From Hephaestia mangrovi (GTDB lineage: Bacteria > Pseudomonadota > Alphaproteobacteria > Sphingomonadales > Sphingomonadaceae): a stretch of 64,000 nucleotides of DNA. This document shows, piece by piece, positions 26,301 to 34,076 of the stretch. The stretch is from contig NZ_JAINVU010000003.1 in assembly GCF_019880555.1 (NCBI RefSeq), positions 62,001 through 126,000 of the forward strand, in the 5' to 3' direction. How positions within the stretch are numbered: the stretch's first letter is position 1; every line of letters begins with the position of its first letter. The translations under genes were made by a program, and so were the position numbers. The notes under the pieces are model-generated. The model worked only from the letters and a program-made list of their open reading frames with translations, made no database searches and was not told the DNA's origin.

Positions 26301-26370
26301 CACCGGCCAATCGAGCCATTTTGTTTCGGCCCATAAGCCCTTTGAAAATATCGATTTGGTGCACTTTCAA
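23326..26370 (-). CDS. TonB-dependent receptor, carbohydrate-uptake type
   Basis: Outer-membrane receptor of about 1014 residues. The signal region is MGRNKMARLAGVSALAMCAVAMPGAAYA, preceded by a short extension. The plug has ADIVVTGQRAAIQSAIQIKRNASEIVDSITSDDIGKLPDRSVTEALQRVTGV, the signature of the large TonB receptors linked to plant polysaccharide use in Xanthomonas, Caulobacter and sphingomonads. The barrel ends in WFQSDRRYTASVRVKF. I prefer the TTG start at 26370, which has GGGGAG six bases upstream; the ATG at 26334 is an alternative. It is divergent from the GH74 gene and is the likely importer of xyloglucan oligosaccharides. Confidence 0.92.
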   Translation of the reverse strand: MKVHQIDIFKGLMGRNKMARLAGVSALAMCAVAMPGAAYAQTGDTVTATPQDADQSTGTAQTDTKQPAAPADIVVTGQRAAIQSAIQIKRNASEIVDSITSDDIGKLPDRSVTEALQRVTGVTIDHFIARNDPDHFSVEGSGVNIRGLTFVRSEINGRDSFSANGGRSLSFEDVPPELLAGVDVYKDPSADHIEGGIGGLVNLRTRMPFDQKGQVLSIAYSGSIGDLRNQLEPSFSGIYSNRWHTPIGEIGFLVDAAFSRSATRTDAEQVEPYYPRTDLVPGKTVYIPKGIDWRQLDFTRRRFGLYGALQWKPADNLDFAATFFQSNYKFHWDEHAIFAQTNAYNIVPAPGTQFTYDDNGVFQSGTETDPNPGDGGGMPFNDDVRSADQKSVTTDIAGTITWRPTSRLTVKGDLQHVHATLTGLDSTVATGVILPSQTIDLSGGLPKLSVDENYLADSSNYYWAFTMDERQHNVANEWAYRADLDYDLDTGGFLKSFQFGGRMTNTKADNKGSPYNWQPVSQTWQVPGTLPRLAYLSEFPSASQLFNFGGNFYHGGADVPTRVVFPATSQATGYPDTYFALHDITTQLCREIHTAADCPTFALAAFGDAQTNIQSENTYALYGLLKFGFDDQGVPLTGNIGLRWVKTDMSADGFVVEPQPISGAPPGGPVFTGASDPIVAKNKYSYFLPTLDLLYKITPNLQARFAAGRQMARPSFSQLQAYTPLSASYDTTTGAYNFSSTASGNPYLKPTISNQADAALEWYFGTASSLTATVFYKHLDNIIRNVETPYEFHGTTFPLVQLQNVGTANVKGFELGYNQAFNFLPGLLSGFGISSNFTYVDSSTHINASSLQANSGAFASANGVDTNGTIFGNLPLEGLSKYSYNLTGYYEKGIISIRLAYNWRSKYLLATNVNGTQGSDGSPLTPGGVSCGDPSDPAASHCVVWGLPTWNGSYGELDGSIFFKFNHDKISLGLEAQNLTNSVNRVLMQQSFGMMGRAWFQSDRRYTASVRVKF

Positions 26371-26500
26371 TTCCCTCTCCCCGTGAGCCGTCACCTCTGG
26401 ATCGCATGTCCGCATCGGCGTGCCGCGCGTCATACGATTCTTCTTTGTCTGGCACTTAAGGTAGCGCTATCTTAAAAGCGAAGGCAAAACAGAGCAAGTC

Positions 26501-26550
26501 TTGTCTGATAATCGAGATAAATTATTATTATGTAATAAGTTATCTGACAA
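26501..26550. promoter_or_regulatory. long inverted repeat in the receptor/GH74 divergent promoter
   Basis: Arms TTGTCTGATAA (26501-26511) and TTATCTGACAA (26540-26550) are reverse complements at 10 of 11 positions, separated by 28 AT-rich bases. They sit between two divergent genes of one polysaccharide locus, as expected for a substrate-responsive operator. No local regulator gene is present, so the factor must be encoded elsewhere. Confidence 0.55.
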
Positions 26551-26593
26551 ATGGCCGAAACAATCCTCGATCGGCCATCGACGGGAGAGAAAT

Positions 26594-28822
26594 TTGTCGG
26601 CTCGTCACATTGCCCTGGGCCTAGCGCTCGCGCTGACCTCCACGGTTGTTTTGGGCGCGCCGCGCTCCTCGATTGATTACAACTGGCGATCGGTTTCCGT
26701 CGGTGGCGGCGGCTTTGCCCCGGACGTGGTGTTCAGCCGCGCAGCGCGCGGGCTCGCTTATCTCCGCACCGACATGGGGGGCGCTTATCGATGGGATGGC
26801 GCGGTCGGCCGGTGGACGCCGCTGGAGGATTCGATCGCGACCGGCAGCTACATGGGAGTCGAGAGTATCGCGGCGGATCCGGTCGATCCCGATATTGTTT
26901 ATCTTGCGGTCGGCATGTCGTCCCGCAGCGCGGCGGCGATCCTGCGCTCCACCGACCGCGGGGCGCATTGGCAAATTGTGCCGGTGCCATTCCGGATGGG
27001 CGGCAATGAGGATGGTCGCGGGCTGGGCGAGCGCCTGGCAATCGACCCGCGCCGGACCAATACCTTGCTGTTCGGCTCACGCCATCAGGGATTGTGGCGG
27101 AGCGACGACGGCGCCCGTCATTGGCGCAAGGTGGCCAGCTTCCCGCTTCCCGGTTTAGGGGTGCCGAACGGCCGTTCGACGCACGGCGGACTGAGCTTCG
27201 TGTTGTTCGCGCCGCACACGCCGGGCCGGATATTCGTCGCCAGCGCCGATCCCGGGCCCCATCACCTATTCGTCTCCGAAGACGACGGGAAACATTGGCG
27301 GCAGGTGGAAGGCGGCCCCGATCCCGCTTTGCTGCCGGTCAAAGCGGTGATCGGCGGCGATGGAATACTGACCATCGCCTATTGCGACGGCATCGGCCCC
27401 AACGGCATCACGCGCGGCGCGGTCTGGCGTTACGATCCGGCGTCGGGCAGGTGGACCGACGTTACTCCCGATAAGCGGCCCGACGCGCCGCCGGGCGGTT
27501 ACATGGGCGTCGCCGTATCGGCGCGCGATCCCCAACTTATCGCGGTCAGCACCGTCGATCGCACGAACCCAGTCGACACCGTTTGGCGCTCTGAGGATGC
27601 CGGCCGCCATTGGCAAGCATTGTGGAAACGCAGCACCCGCGATGTTAGCGCAACCCCATTTCTCAATCTCGATGGCGCGGCGCCGAACTTCGGTCACTGG
27701 ATCGCTGGGCTGGCGATCGACCCCTTCGACGACACGCACGCCGCTTATGTCACCGGCGCGACCGTCTATGCGACACAGCAGTTCGACACCGGCGGCACGA
27801 TGAGATGGACACCATGGACCGCCGGGATTGAGCAGACCGCAATCATCACGATGGCGAGTCCGACCGGTGGGGCGGCACTGATTTCGGGCTTCGGCGATAT
27901 CGCGGGATTTCGTCATACTGACCTCGCCAAATCGCCGGCGCACCTCCATCTCCATCCGTTTCTGGTGAACACCAACACGCTCGATTATGCCGGGCTCGCT
28001 CCCGACATCATGGTGCGCAGCGGCAGCGCGCACAGCCGCGTAGTGCCAGGACCGACGCTCGCATGGTCGAGCGACAATGGCGAGAACTGGCAGCCGCTTG
28101 ATCCACCGCACGTCGTGTCGGCCGACAATGCGCCTCTTCCCGTGGAAACCGGTGATGCGCCGATCGTCGTTTCCGCCAACGGCAAAACCTTCGTCGTAGG
28201 CGGCGCCTCGCCGGTTCTGACGCGCGATCGCGGCAAGACATGGCATCCCGTGCGCGGGCTGCCGCCACGCGTGCGGATCACCGCCGACAAGGCCGATGCC
28301 CATCGCTTCTACGCGATCGATTTTGCCACCAATCGGGTTTTGCGGAGCGACGATGGTGGTGAGCAATTCCATCCGGTCGCCGGACGCGGTCTGCCGCCCG
28401 ATCTATCGGGTGCCCGCGTGACGTGGCGTGAGGCGCAGAATCCCATGCGCGCAACCCCCGGCGCGGCTGGCGCGCTGTGGCTGCGCATCGGCGACGCGCT
28501 CTATCGCTCGCTCAACGCCGGCGATACGTGGCAACGGACCGCGCAAGGGCTCTCGCTCGCTTATTACGGCTTGGGCAAGGCGGCGCCGGGCAGCCGTTGG
28601 CCCGCGCTTTACGCAATCGGCACACGCGACGGACTCGAGGCAGTGTGGCGTTCGGTTGACGGTGGAGACAAATGGCGCCGCATCAACGACGCCGCGCACC
28701 AATGGGGCCTGCGCTTTCGCTGTATCGTCGGTGATCCCAAGCAATTCGGTCGCGTTTATATCGGCACCGATGGACGCGGCATCGTTTATGGCGATCCGGC
28801 TGCCGCGCTCGCGTCGCATTGA
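26594..28822 (+). CDS. GH74 family endo-xyloglucanase
   Basis: Secreted hydrolase of 742 residues made of two seven-bladed propellers. After the signal peptide (ARHIALGLALALTSTVVLGAP) comes the GH74 signature LAYLRTDMGGAYRWDGAVGRWTPL, with one catalytic Asp at about residue 60. The second catalytic region is ISGFGDIAGFRHTDLAKSP (Asp about 435). BNR-type repeats such as RSTDRGAHW, RSDDGARHW, WSSDNGENW and RSDDGGEQF are spread along the protein. The start is taken as TTG at 26594, which has GGGAG six bases upstream; the frame open back to 26501 would add a non-signal-like leader. It would cut the xyloglucan backbone outside the cell for uptake by the divergent receptor. Confidence 0.9.
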   Translation: MSARHIALGLALALTSTVVLGAPRSSIDYNWRSVSVGGGGFAPDVVFSRAARGLAYLRTDMGGAYRWDGAVGRWTPLEDSIATGSYMGVESIAADPVDPDIVYLAVGMSSRSAAAILRSTDRGAHWQIVPVPFRMGGNEDGRGLGERLAIDPRRTNTLLFGSRHQGLWRSDDGARHWRKVASFPLPGLGVPNGRSTHGGLSFVLFAPHTPGRIFVASADPGPHHLFVSEDDGKHWRQVEGGPDPALLPVKAVIGGDGILTIAYCDGIGPNGITRGAVWRYDPASGRWTDVTPDKRPDAPPGGYMGVAVSARDPQLIAVSTVDRTNPVDTVWRSEDAGRHWQALWKRSTRDVSATPFLNLDGAAPNFGHWIAGLAIDPFDDTHAAYVTGATVYATQQFDTGGTMRWTPWTAGIEQTAIITMASPTGGAALISGFGDIAGFRHTDLAKSPAHLHLHPFLVNTNTLDYAGLAPDIMVRSGSAHSRVVPGPTLAWSSDNGENWQPLDPPHVVSADNAPLPVETGDAPIVVSANGKTFVVGGASPVLTRDRGKTWHPVRGLPPRVRITADKADAHRFYAIDFATNRVLRSDDGGEQFHPVAGRGLPPDLSGARVTWREAQNPMRATPGAAGALWLRIGDALYRSLNAGDTWQRTAQGLSLAYYGLGKAAPGSRWPALYAIGTRDGLEAVWRSVDGGDKWRRINDAAHQWGLRFRCIVGDPKQFGRVYIGTDGRGIVYGDPAAALASH

Positions 28823-28957
28823 TCCGGCCACGCGGACCTTTACGCCACAGAAGCCGAGCCGCTCCGCAACCGGCAACCGATCCAAAGCGCCTTTCGACTG
28901 CGATTGTGATTGCGCTATCGTCATCGCGACCGAATGAGCTTGTTCTGGCCGAATAGC

Positions 28958-28979
28958 GGGGTGGGCCTTGGCCCACCCC
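28958..28979. terminator. hairpin between convergent GH74 and OmpA genes
   Basis: Perfect 10-bp stem GGGGTGGGCC-TT-GGCCCACCCC at the junction of two convergent genes. There is no clear T tract on either side, so it is either a bidirectional terminator of reduced strength or an RNA-stabilising hairpin. Confidence 0.55.
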
Positions 28980-28986
28980 TCGCGCC

Positions 28987-29889
28987 TCACATCCCGTCCA
29001 GGCCCTTGCTGACCAAAACGTTCACTGCAACGCGGCGATTCTCCGCCTTGCCTTCGGCCGTGGCATTGCTCGCCAGCGGATCGGCTTCGGCCATGCCGGT
29101 GGGGGTAAGCATTCGATATGGCTTCCAACCGCATGTCTGCTGAAGATAGTTGACCACGCGGCCGGCACGCTTCTCGCTGAGTTGTTGGTTTAATTCGGCG
29201 CTTCCCGTGGAATCGGTATAACCGACGACCAGCAACAGGGCGTTATCCATACCGTTGGCCGCGGTCGCCGTAGCGCAGAGGTCGTTTTTCGCTTGGGCGG
29301 ACAATACCGCCTTGCCCGTATCGAAATTCACGTTCGTCGTGCTTTTGACGTCATACTGATCGATATCGCCCACCCGACCGCGCAGTGCTTCGGTCGCAGC
29401 GGCGTTCTTATCGATCGCCGCGCCCTGCTCGGCAAAGCGCTGATCGGTGCCGTTGTGGATCATCGCCGCGGTTTTGAGATCCTTGTTCTTGAGGTGAACT
29501 TCGGTCGCAATCAGACCATCGCCCCATTTTAACGTCTTAACCGAAACCGGCAGGCCATCGAGCAGCGCTTCTGCGGAATGCTTATCGTGATCCAGCCCGA
29601 GGAAGCCCCCGGACGAACTGACCTTGGTGGCATCGGCGATATTAATGACCGTGTTGCTGCCGTCAGCGCCCGTGACTTGCATCGTATGCCCGTTTCGGGC
29701 GGAGATGATCCCTTCGACGTCGGGCCCCTCAGGCAGGCCGGACAGATCGGCCGGGGGCGATCCATATACGGTCGTCGTAGTGTCGGCACCTACCTCGTCT
29801 TGCTGCTGCGCGGACCAACCGGCTGTCGCCGGAACACCAACCAAAGAAAACAGAAGGATAAATCTAGAACCCTTGGAAACAGCACCCAT
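28987..29889 (-). CDS. OmpA-family outer-membrane/peptidoglycan-binding protein
   Basis: Envelope protein of 300 residues with a signal peptide (MGAVSKGSRFILLFSLVGVPATAGWSA). The N-terminal part has a small beta-rich region (VEGIISARNGHTMQVTGADGSNTVINIADATKV) resembling DUF5666-like OB folds, followed by a helical linker. The C-terminal OmpA domain has VNFDTGKAVLSAQAKNDLC, LLVVGYTDSTGSAELNQQLSEKRAGRVVNYL and AENRRVAVNV, the peptidoglycan-binding motif. The ATG at 29889 has GGAG seven bases upstream. It has no barrel of its own and probably anchors the outer membrane to peptidoglycan. Monocistronic. Confidence 0.88.
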   Translation of the reverse strand: MGAVSKGSRFILLFSLVGVPATAGWSAQQQDEVGADTTTTVYGSPPADLSGLPEGPDVEGIISARNGHTMQVTGADGSNTVINIADATKVSSSGGFLGLDHDKHSAEALLDGLPVSVKTLKWGDGLIATEVHLKNKDLKTAAMIHNGTDQRFAEQGAAIDKNAAATEALRGRVGDIDQYDVKSTTNVNFDTGKAVLSAQAKNDLCATATAANGMDNALLLVVGYTDSTGSAELNQQLSEKRAGRVVNYLQQTCGWKPYRMLTPTGMAEADPLASNATAEGKAENRRVAVNVLVSKGLDGM

Positions 29890-30376
29890 TTCGTTACTCC
29901 TTTTACTCCAGCGGCCGGGCCTGCGCGATCACCGTTTCTCGATCAGCCAATATCGCCATCTTGGCGCACTCGACTGTCGTAGCCACCATGTCTTGCCCGG
30001 CAAAAATATGCGGTCTCTAATTGCGCATCTCAGATACGGATTTGCGGGCGTGTCCGGACCAACCTTGCGCCCAGATGAATGCGCCTGGGAGAAAGGCCGA
30101 TCGCGCGGATAATTCGGGCGGTGCGTGCGGTGAACCGATACGGAGCGCCCTACCGTGCGGGTTTGCGGACACGAGAACTCAGGGCCCGCCGCTGATCCGA
30201 TCCATGCATGGTTACCGTCGGCCGGCGATCGAACATCCCAGGCGCCTTCAGCGGCCACGCTTGCGACAGCTTCTTTCTGACCGGCGTCCGTCGCGGCGAT
30301 TGGCATGCCGGGCAATGGAGCGCAAAATGGTGCCTGTGAAACCTTTCGAACGCTCGACGGCACTAAGTCATCGTCA
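29890..30376. other. 487-base stretch without a convincing gene
   Basis: Between the OmpA start and a sigma-factor remnant. Open frames exist on both strands (for example 29929-30363 minus) but show no signal peptide, motif or credible ribosome binding site, and their residues look like random GC-rich translation. It presumably holds the OmpA promoter. Together with the adjacent broken sigma gene it may be decayed coding sequence. Confidence 0.5.
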
Positions 30377-30631
30377 ATGGCAGGAACGCGACCAGTGAAC
30401 GAAGCGATGGCGACAAGGCAACGCCATGACCCAGGCCAGCGCGGCGACGACGACGAGCGCCTGATCGCGGCTGTCCGGCGGAAGGATATCGACGCGTTCG
30501 AGGAACTCTACCGCACCTATTACACGCGGCTGACGCGATTCCTGCTCCGGCTCGTCAATCGGCCGAAGATTGGCCCATCAATTCGAATCCTGCTCGGGGA
30601 ATTCGAAATAACGCTTCAACCAATTGATTAG
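30377..30631 (+). pseudogene. truncated ECF sigma factor (region 2 start only)
   Basis: The frame encodes a leader, then DDERLIAAVRRKDIDAFEELYRTYYTRLTRFLLRLVNRP, which is the beginning of ECF sigma region 2. It then switches at about 30572 to unrelated AT-richer sequence (KIGPSIRILLGEF...) and stops at 30631. Regions 2.3-4 are missing, so it cannot act as a sigma factor. The break is within 80 bases of the 3' end of tRNA-Ser, a common integration point, so loss by integration and excision is plausible. Start is uncertain (ATG at 30377 or 30407). Confidence 0.7.
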
Positions 30632-30649
30632 GAACACTTATTTAGGGAC

Positions 30650-30739
30650 TGGCGGAGACGGAGGGATTCGAACCCTCGATACGGTTTCCCGTATGACGCT
30701 TTAGCAAAGCGTTGGTTTCAGCCACTCACCCACGTCTCC
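30650..30739 (-). tRNA. tRNA-Ser (anticodon GCT)
   Basis: On the minus strand the sequence starts GGAGACGTGGGTGAGTGGCTG and has an anticodon stem-loop ACGCT-TTGCTAA-AGCGT (anticodon GCT), a long variable arm (CATACGGGAAACCGTAT), a T arm GGGTTCGAATCCC, and 3' CGTCTCC-G-CCA. The long variable arm is diagnostic of serine tRNA. Reads AGC/AGU. Confidence 0.97.
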
Positions 30740-30901
30740 GGTTAAGCGCCGAGCGGCGGCTATAGCGATGCGCGGCAGCGCGATCAATGGGCGCGATCAC
30801 CTTCATCGGGCGCGAAATCGACTCGGGTCGTCGCCGCATTCATTGCACGGTCAGCCGCACCATGGTTAACCTAGCGACATCGTAGGTTTGGGGGTCGTCG
30901 C

Positions 30902-31720
30902 ATGCGCCGTTTGTCGAAATTTTCCTTGATCGCGCTGGCGAGTCTTGCCGTCTCGACGGCGCCTGCCAGCGCGCAGGTGAAGACGATCGACCCCAATGCC
31001 GCGATCGATGGCGACATCACGCCGGCGCCCGCCGCCCCCCAGGCGAATACCGCGGATCAGGGCCAGCCGGTCGACCCGGGCAGCCAGGATTACAGCACGC
31101 CATCCGCCGACAACGGCTATCCGGTGCCGGCCCAAGCGCCGCAGCAGCCCGCGCCCGCCGATACGCAGGGCAACCAATATGCGGCGCCAGCTGCTCCCGG
31201 CGGGCAGGCGCAGCGCAATGCCGTTACCCAATCCGCCGACACCTATAATCGCGACGACCTGATGAGCGCGGCCGAGGGCGTGTTCGGCAAGGGCGCGGAA
31301 GGGCTCGCCGGCATCATCGAGAAGATCCTCAAGGATCAGGGCCAGCCCAATGCCTATATCGCCGGCCGTGAGGCCTCGGGCGCGTTCGTCGTCGGGCTGC
31401 GCTACGGCTCGGGCGTGCTCTATTCGAAGATCGAGGGCCAGCAGCCGGTCTATTGGACCGGCCCCTCGGTCGGCTTCGACGTCGGCGGCGACGCCAACAA
31501 GGTGTTCGTGCTGGTCTACAATCTTTACGACAGCGAGGAACTCTACAAGCGCTTCCCGGCGGGCGAGGGCCGCGTCTATTTCGTCGGTGGCTTCTCGGCA
31601 TCCTATCTGCGCAGCGGCAATGTCGTGTTGATCCCCGTGCGGCTGGGCGTCGGTTGGCGTGCCGGCGTCAATGTCGGCTACATGAAATTCTCGCACCACG
31701 AGAAATGGCTGCCGTTCTGA
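30902..31720 (+). CDS. eipA: DUF1134 envelope-integrity protein (EipA-like)
   Basis: Periplasmic protein of 272 residues with signal peptide MRRLSKFSLIALASLAVSTAPASAQ. A low-complexity Pro/Ala/Gln/Asp region (about 35-115) precedes the conserved DUF1134 domain: LMSAAEGVFGKGAEGLAGIIEKIL, AGREASGAFVVGLRYGSGVLYSK, YWTGPSVGFDVGGDANKVFVLVYNLYDSEELYKRFPAGEGRVYFVGGF. The domain matches EipA, needed for envelope integrity in Brucella and Caulobacter. The disordered N-terminal insert is longer than usual. It converges on the histidine kinase gene with only six bases between stops. Confidence 0.9.
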   Translation: MRRLSKFSLIALASLAVSTAPASAQVKTIDPNAAIDGDITPAPAAPQANTADQGQPVDPGSQDYSTPSADNGYPVPAQAPQQPAPADTQGNQYAAPAAPGGQAQRNAVTQSADTYNRDDLMSAAEGVFGKGAEGLAGIIEKILKDQGQPNAYIAGREASGAFVVGLRYGSGVLYSKIEGQQPVYWTGPSVGFDVGGDANKVFVLVYNLYDSEELYKRFPAGEGRVYFVGGFSASYLRSGNVVLIPVRLGVGWRAGVNVGYMKFSHHEKWLPF

Positions 31721-31726
31721 TCCATT

Positions 31727-33286
31727 TCAGGTGGTTGCGGGCAGCGTGATCGTGAATATTGCGCCGGCCGCCGCGTCCTGGGCGACGATCGTCCCGCCCG
31801 CAGCTGCGATCAGTGAGCGCACGATCGCCAGCCCCATCCCGGCGCCGCCGGCCTCGCGCCGACCGGTGAAGAAGGGCTCGAACACGCGCTCGCGATCGGT
31901 CGGTGCGATGCCGGAGCCGTTGTCGGCAATGGTCAGCAAGACGTTGCCGCTCTCCCGCGTGGCGGAGAAGCGCAAGGCCGAAGCATCCGCCTGAACGCTA
32001 TTTTCGGCGAGTGTCTCCAGCACCGTCGCCAGGATTTCGGGCGCGATCCGTGCGGTCACCCCAGCCGGCACTGCCACCTCCGGCGCGAAATGATCGCCGC
32101 GGAAAGCGTCGGCGACGACGTTGCAGACCGCCGCGACGTCGGCAGCGGCATATCGATCGGCAACCGCCATGTCCGCGCGGGCAAGATCGAGCAACCGCTG
32201 CACCAGGCGTGACAGGCGCTGGGCATCCGCGGTGGCATTGGCGAGAAAACGGCGGCGTTCCGGGTCGCTCATCGCCGCACCATGCTCGTCAAGCAGTTCG
32301 AGCGCGCCGGTGATCCCCGCGAGCGGCGTCTTGAATTCGTGGCTGACGGCGGCGGCAACGTCACGCAGATAATTCGACCGCCGCTCGATCCGCTCGGCCA
32401 TGGCGCGGAAATTGTCATAGAGACGCGCGATCTCGATCGCGGCGGTCGGCGGTGTTTCGGGCATTGCGACGGCACCGAGCGCGACGCCTTCGCTGGCGCG
32501 CGCCAACGCGTCGATCGGCCGCGCGATCCCGCGCGACAGCAACCCGGCGAGCACCAGCAACACCGCGAAGATCACCGCGATGCCAAGCAGGATCTTGCCG
32601 CGATCCTGCCAGACCCCGAGGAACAGGCCGCGCGGCGTGCGCGACAGCATCACGACACCGATCACCCGGCCGTCGAGCAGCACCGGGCGGGCGTGATGGA
32701 CACGCACGCCCCACGCACGGCTCAGCAACGTCAGCCAGGGATGCGGCGCCTCTCCGGCGCGACGGCGCAGAACGGTGGCGCTGCGGCCGGCAAGCGCGGT
32801 CTTCACTTCGGGCAGGGTGGCATAGCTCATGCCGGTATCGGCGTGGCCGATCAGCACCGTGCCGCGCGCGTCGAGCAGGCGGGTGGCAGCCAGCGTGATC
32901 GAGGCCGCGTCGTTGGCCACCGGCAACAGTGCACGGGCAACCGCCGCGGCGCGCGGGATCGGCGGCGGCCCCGTTGTGGCGGCCGGCTGCGGCGGCAGGA
33001 TCGGCATGGCGCGAAGGTCGATCGTCGGCGGTTCGGGCGCGATCTTGCGCGGATCGGTATCGGGGCGGCCGGCGAGCCAGTCGACCCGATAGGCCGCGGC
33101 CAGCACCGCCGATTGCGCGATCAGCTCGGCCTCGGTCTGCTGGACGATGGTGTTTTCATAAACGCGCAGCGAGAGCGCGGCGACGCCCGGCAAGGCGGCG
33201 ACGAACAGCAATGTTCCGAACAGGATCGTCCGCAGGCTGAGCGCCGGCCAATGCGCCTTGGCAATCGCCTTCGCCCAAGCGATCAA
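31727..33286 (-). CDS. sensor histidine kinase
   Basis: Membrane sensor kinase of about 519 residues. The first membrane helix (TILFGTLLFVAALPGVAALSL, about 20-41) is followed by a periplasmic sensor region of about 190 residues, a second helix (ILLGIAVIFAVLLVLAGLLS), a HAMP linker (IARPIDALARASEGVALGA), the HisKA H-box AAVSHEFKTPLAGITGALELL (H316) and the HATPase N/G boxes (LAENSVQ; IADNGSGIAPTDRERVFEPFF; GGAGMGLAIVRSLI). No ATG precedes the first helix; the likely start is a TTG at 33286 whose last two bases and the following A form the response-regulator TGA (TTGA overlap). Signal sensed is unknown. Confidence 0.9.
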   Translation of the reverse strand: MIAWAKAIAKAHWPALSLRTILFGTLLFVAALPGVAALSLRVYENTIVQQTEAELIAQSAVLAAAYRVDWLAGRPDTDPRKIAPEPPTIDLRAMPILPPQPAATTGPPPIPRAAAVARALLPVANDAASITLAATRLLDARGTVLIGHADTGMSYATLPEVKTALAGRSATVLRRRAGEAPHPWLTLLSRAWGVRVHHARPVLLDGRVIGVVMLSRTPRGLFLGVWQDRGKILLGIAVIFAVLLVLAGLLSRGIARPIDALARASEGVALGAVAMPETPPTAAIEIARLYDNFRAMAERIERRSNYLRDVAAAVSHEFKTPLAGITGALELLDEHGAAMSDPERRRFLANATADAQRLSRLVQRLLDLARADMAVADRYAAADVAAVCNVVADAFRGDHFAPEVAVPAGVTARIAPEILATVLETLAENSVQADASALRFSATRESGNVLLTIADNGSGIAPTDRERVFEPFFTGRREAGGAGMGLAIVRSLIAAAGGTIVAQDAAAGAIFTITLPATT

Positions 33287-33981
33287 GCGCAGCCACCGAT
33301 CCGATAGCCGATCCCGGCGCGCGTCTCGATCAGATCGGCGCAGCCGGCGGCGGCGAACTTGGCGCGCAGGTTGCGGACGTGGCTGTCGATCGTGCGATCG
33401 GTGATCGCGAAGCCCGGACCATAGAGCCGGTCGATCACGGCATCGCGCGAAAAGACCCGCGAGGGGTTCCGGGCGAGAATCTGGAGCAACTGGAATTCGG
33501 TCGCGGTGAGCGCAATCACCGTGCCGTTCCAGCGGGCTTCCCAGCCATCGGCATCGAGCGTCAGCTTGCCGTGCGCAATCGCGCCCGCCTGCTCGGCCGC
33601 GGGCGCCCTGCCCCGCTTGAGGATCGCGCCGACGCGGGCGACAACTTCGCGCGGGGAAAAGGGCTTCACGACATAATCGTCGCCGCCGATCTCGATCCCG
33701 ACGATACGATCGATCTCGTCGTCGCGCGAGGAGAGGAACAGGATCGGCAAGCCCGCCGCTGCACCGCCCGAGCCGCGCAACTGGCGGCACAGGTCGAGGC
33801 CATTGAGCCGCGGCATGTTGATATCGAGCACCATCAGGTCCGGCACATGATGCTCGATCGCCGCCAGCGCCGCCTCGCCGTCGGCGGCTTCCGTAACCGT
33901 CATACCGGCCTTGTCGAGCGCGAAGGCAAGCAGTTCGCGGATATGCGGATCGTCATCGACGACAAGGATATGGTGGCTCAT
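33283..33981 (-). CDS. OmpR-family response regulator
   Basis: DNA-binding response regulator of 232 residues. The receiver has HHILVVDDDPHIRELL, the phosphoacceptor in PDLMVLDINMPRLNG, and the conserved Lys in GGDDYVVKPFSPREV. The C-terminal winged helix ends in RVFSRDAVIDRLYGPGFAITDRTIDSHVRNLRAKF ... IETRAGIGYRI. The start is the ATG at 33981 (MSHHILVVDDD); an ATG ten codons upstream (34011) is possible. It is coupled to the kinase gene by a TTGA overlap, so the pair forms one unit. The giant open frame extending upstream to 37128 is a GC-rich shadow. Confidence 0.94.
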   Translation of the reverse strand: MSHHILVVDDDPHIRELLAFALDKAGMTVTEAADGEAALAAIEHHVPDLMVLDINMPRLNGLDLCRQLRGSGGAAAGLPILFLSSRDDEIDRIVGIEIGGDDYVVKPFSPREVVARVGAILKRGRAPAAEQAGAIAHGKLTLDADGWEARWNGTVIALTATEFQLLQILARNPSRVFSRDAVIDRLYGPGFAITDRTIDSHVRNLRAKFAAAGCADLIETRAGIGYRIGGCA

Positions 33982-34076
33982 TGCGGCGCATGGTGCGGCA
34001 GTCGTCGGCATAGTCAACCGGCGATAGCGGCGGGGGATCGCGGGCTGATCCGCGCGATATGGAGAAACCGTGCAGT

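Noticed and set aside
26501..26593. Longer GH74 start at the TTG at 26501
   Set aside because: The extra residues would precede the signal peptide, and the codon lies inside the inverted repeat; the TTG at 26594 has the better ribosome site.
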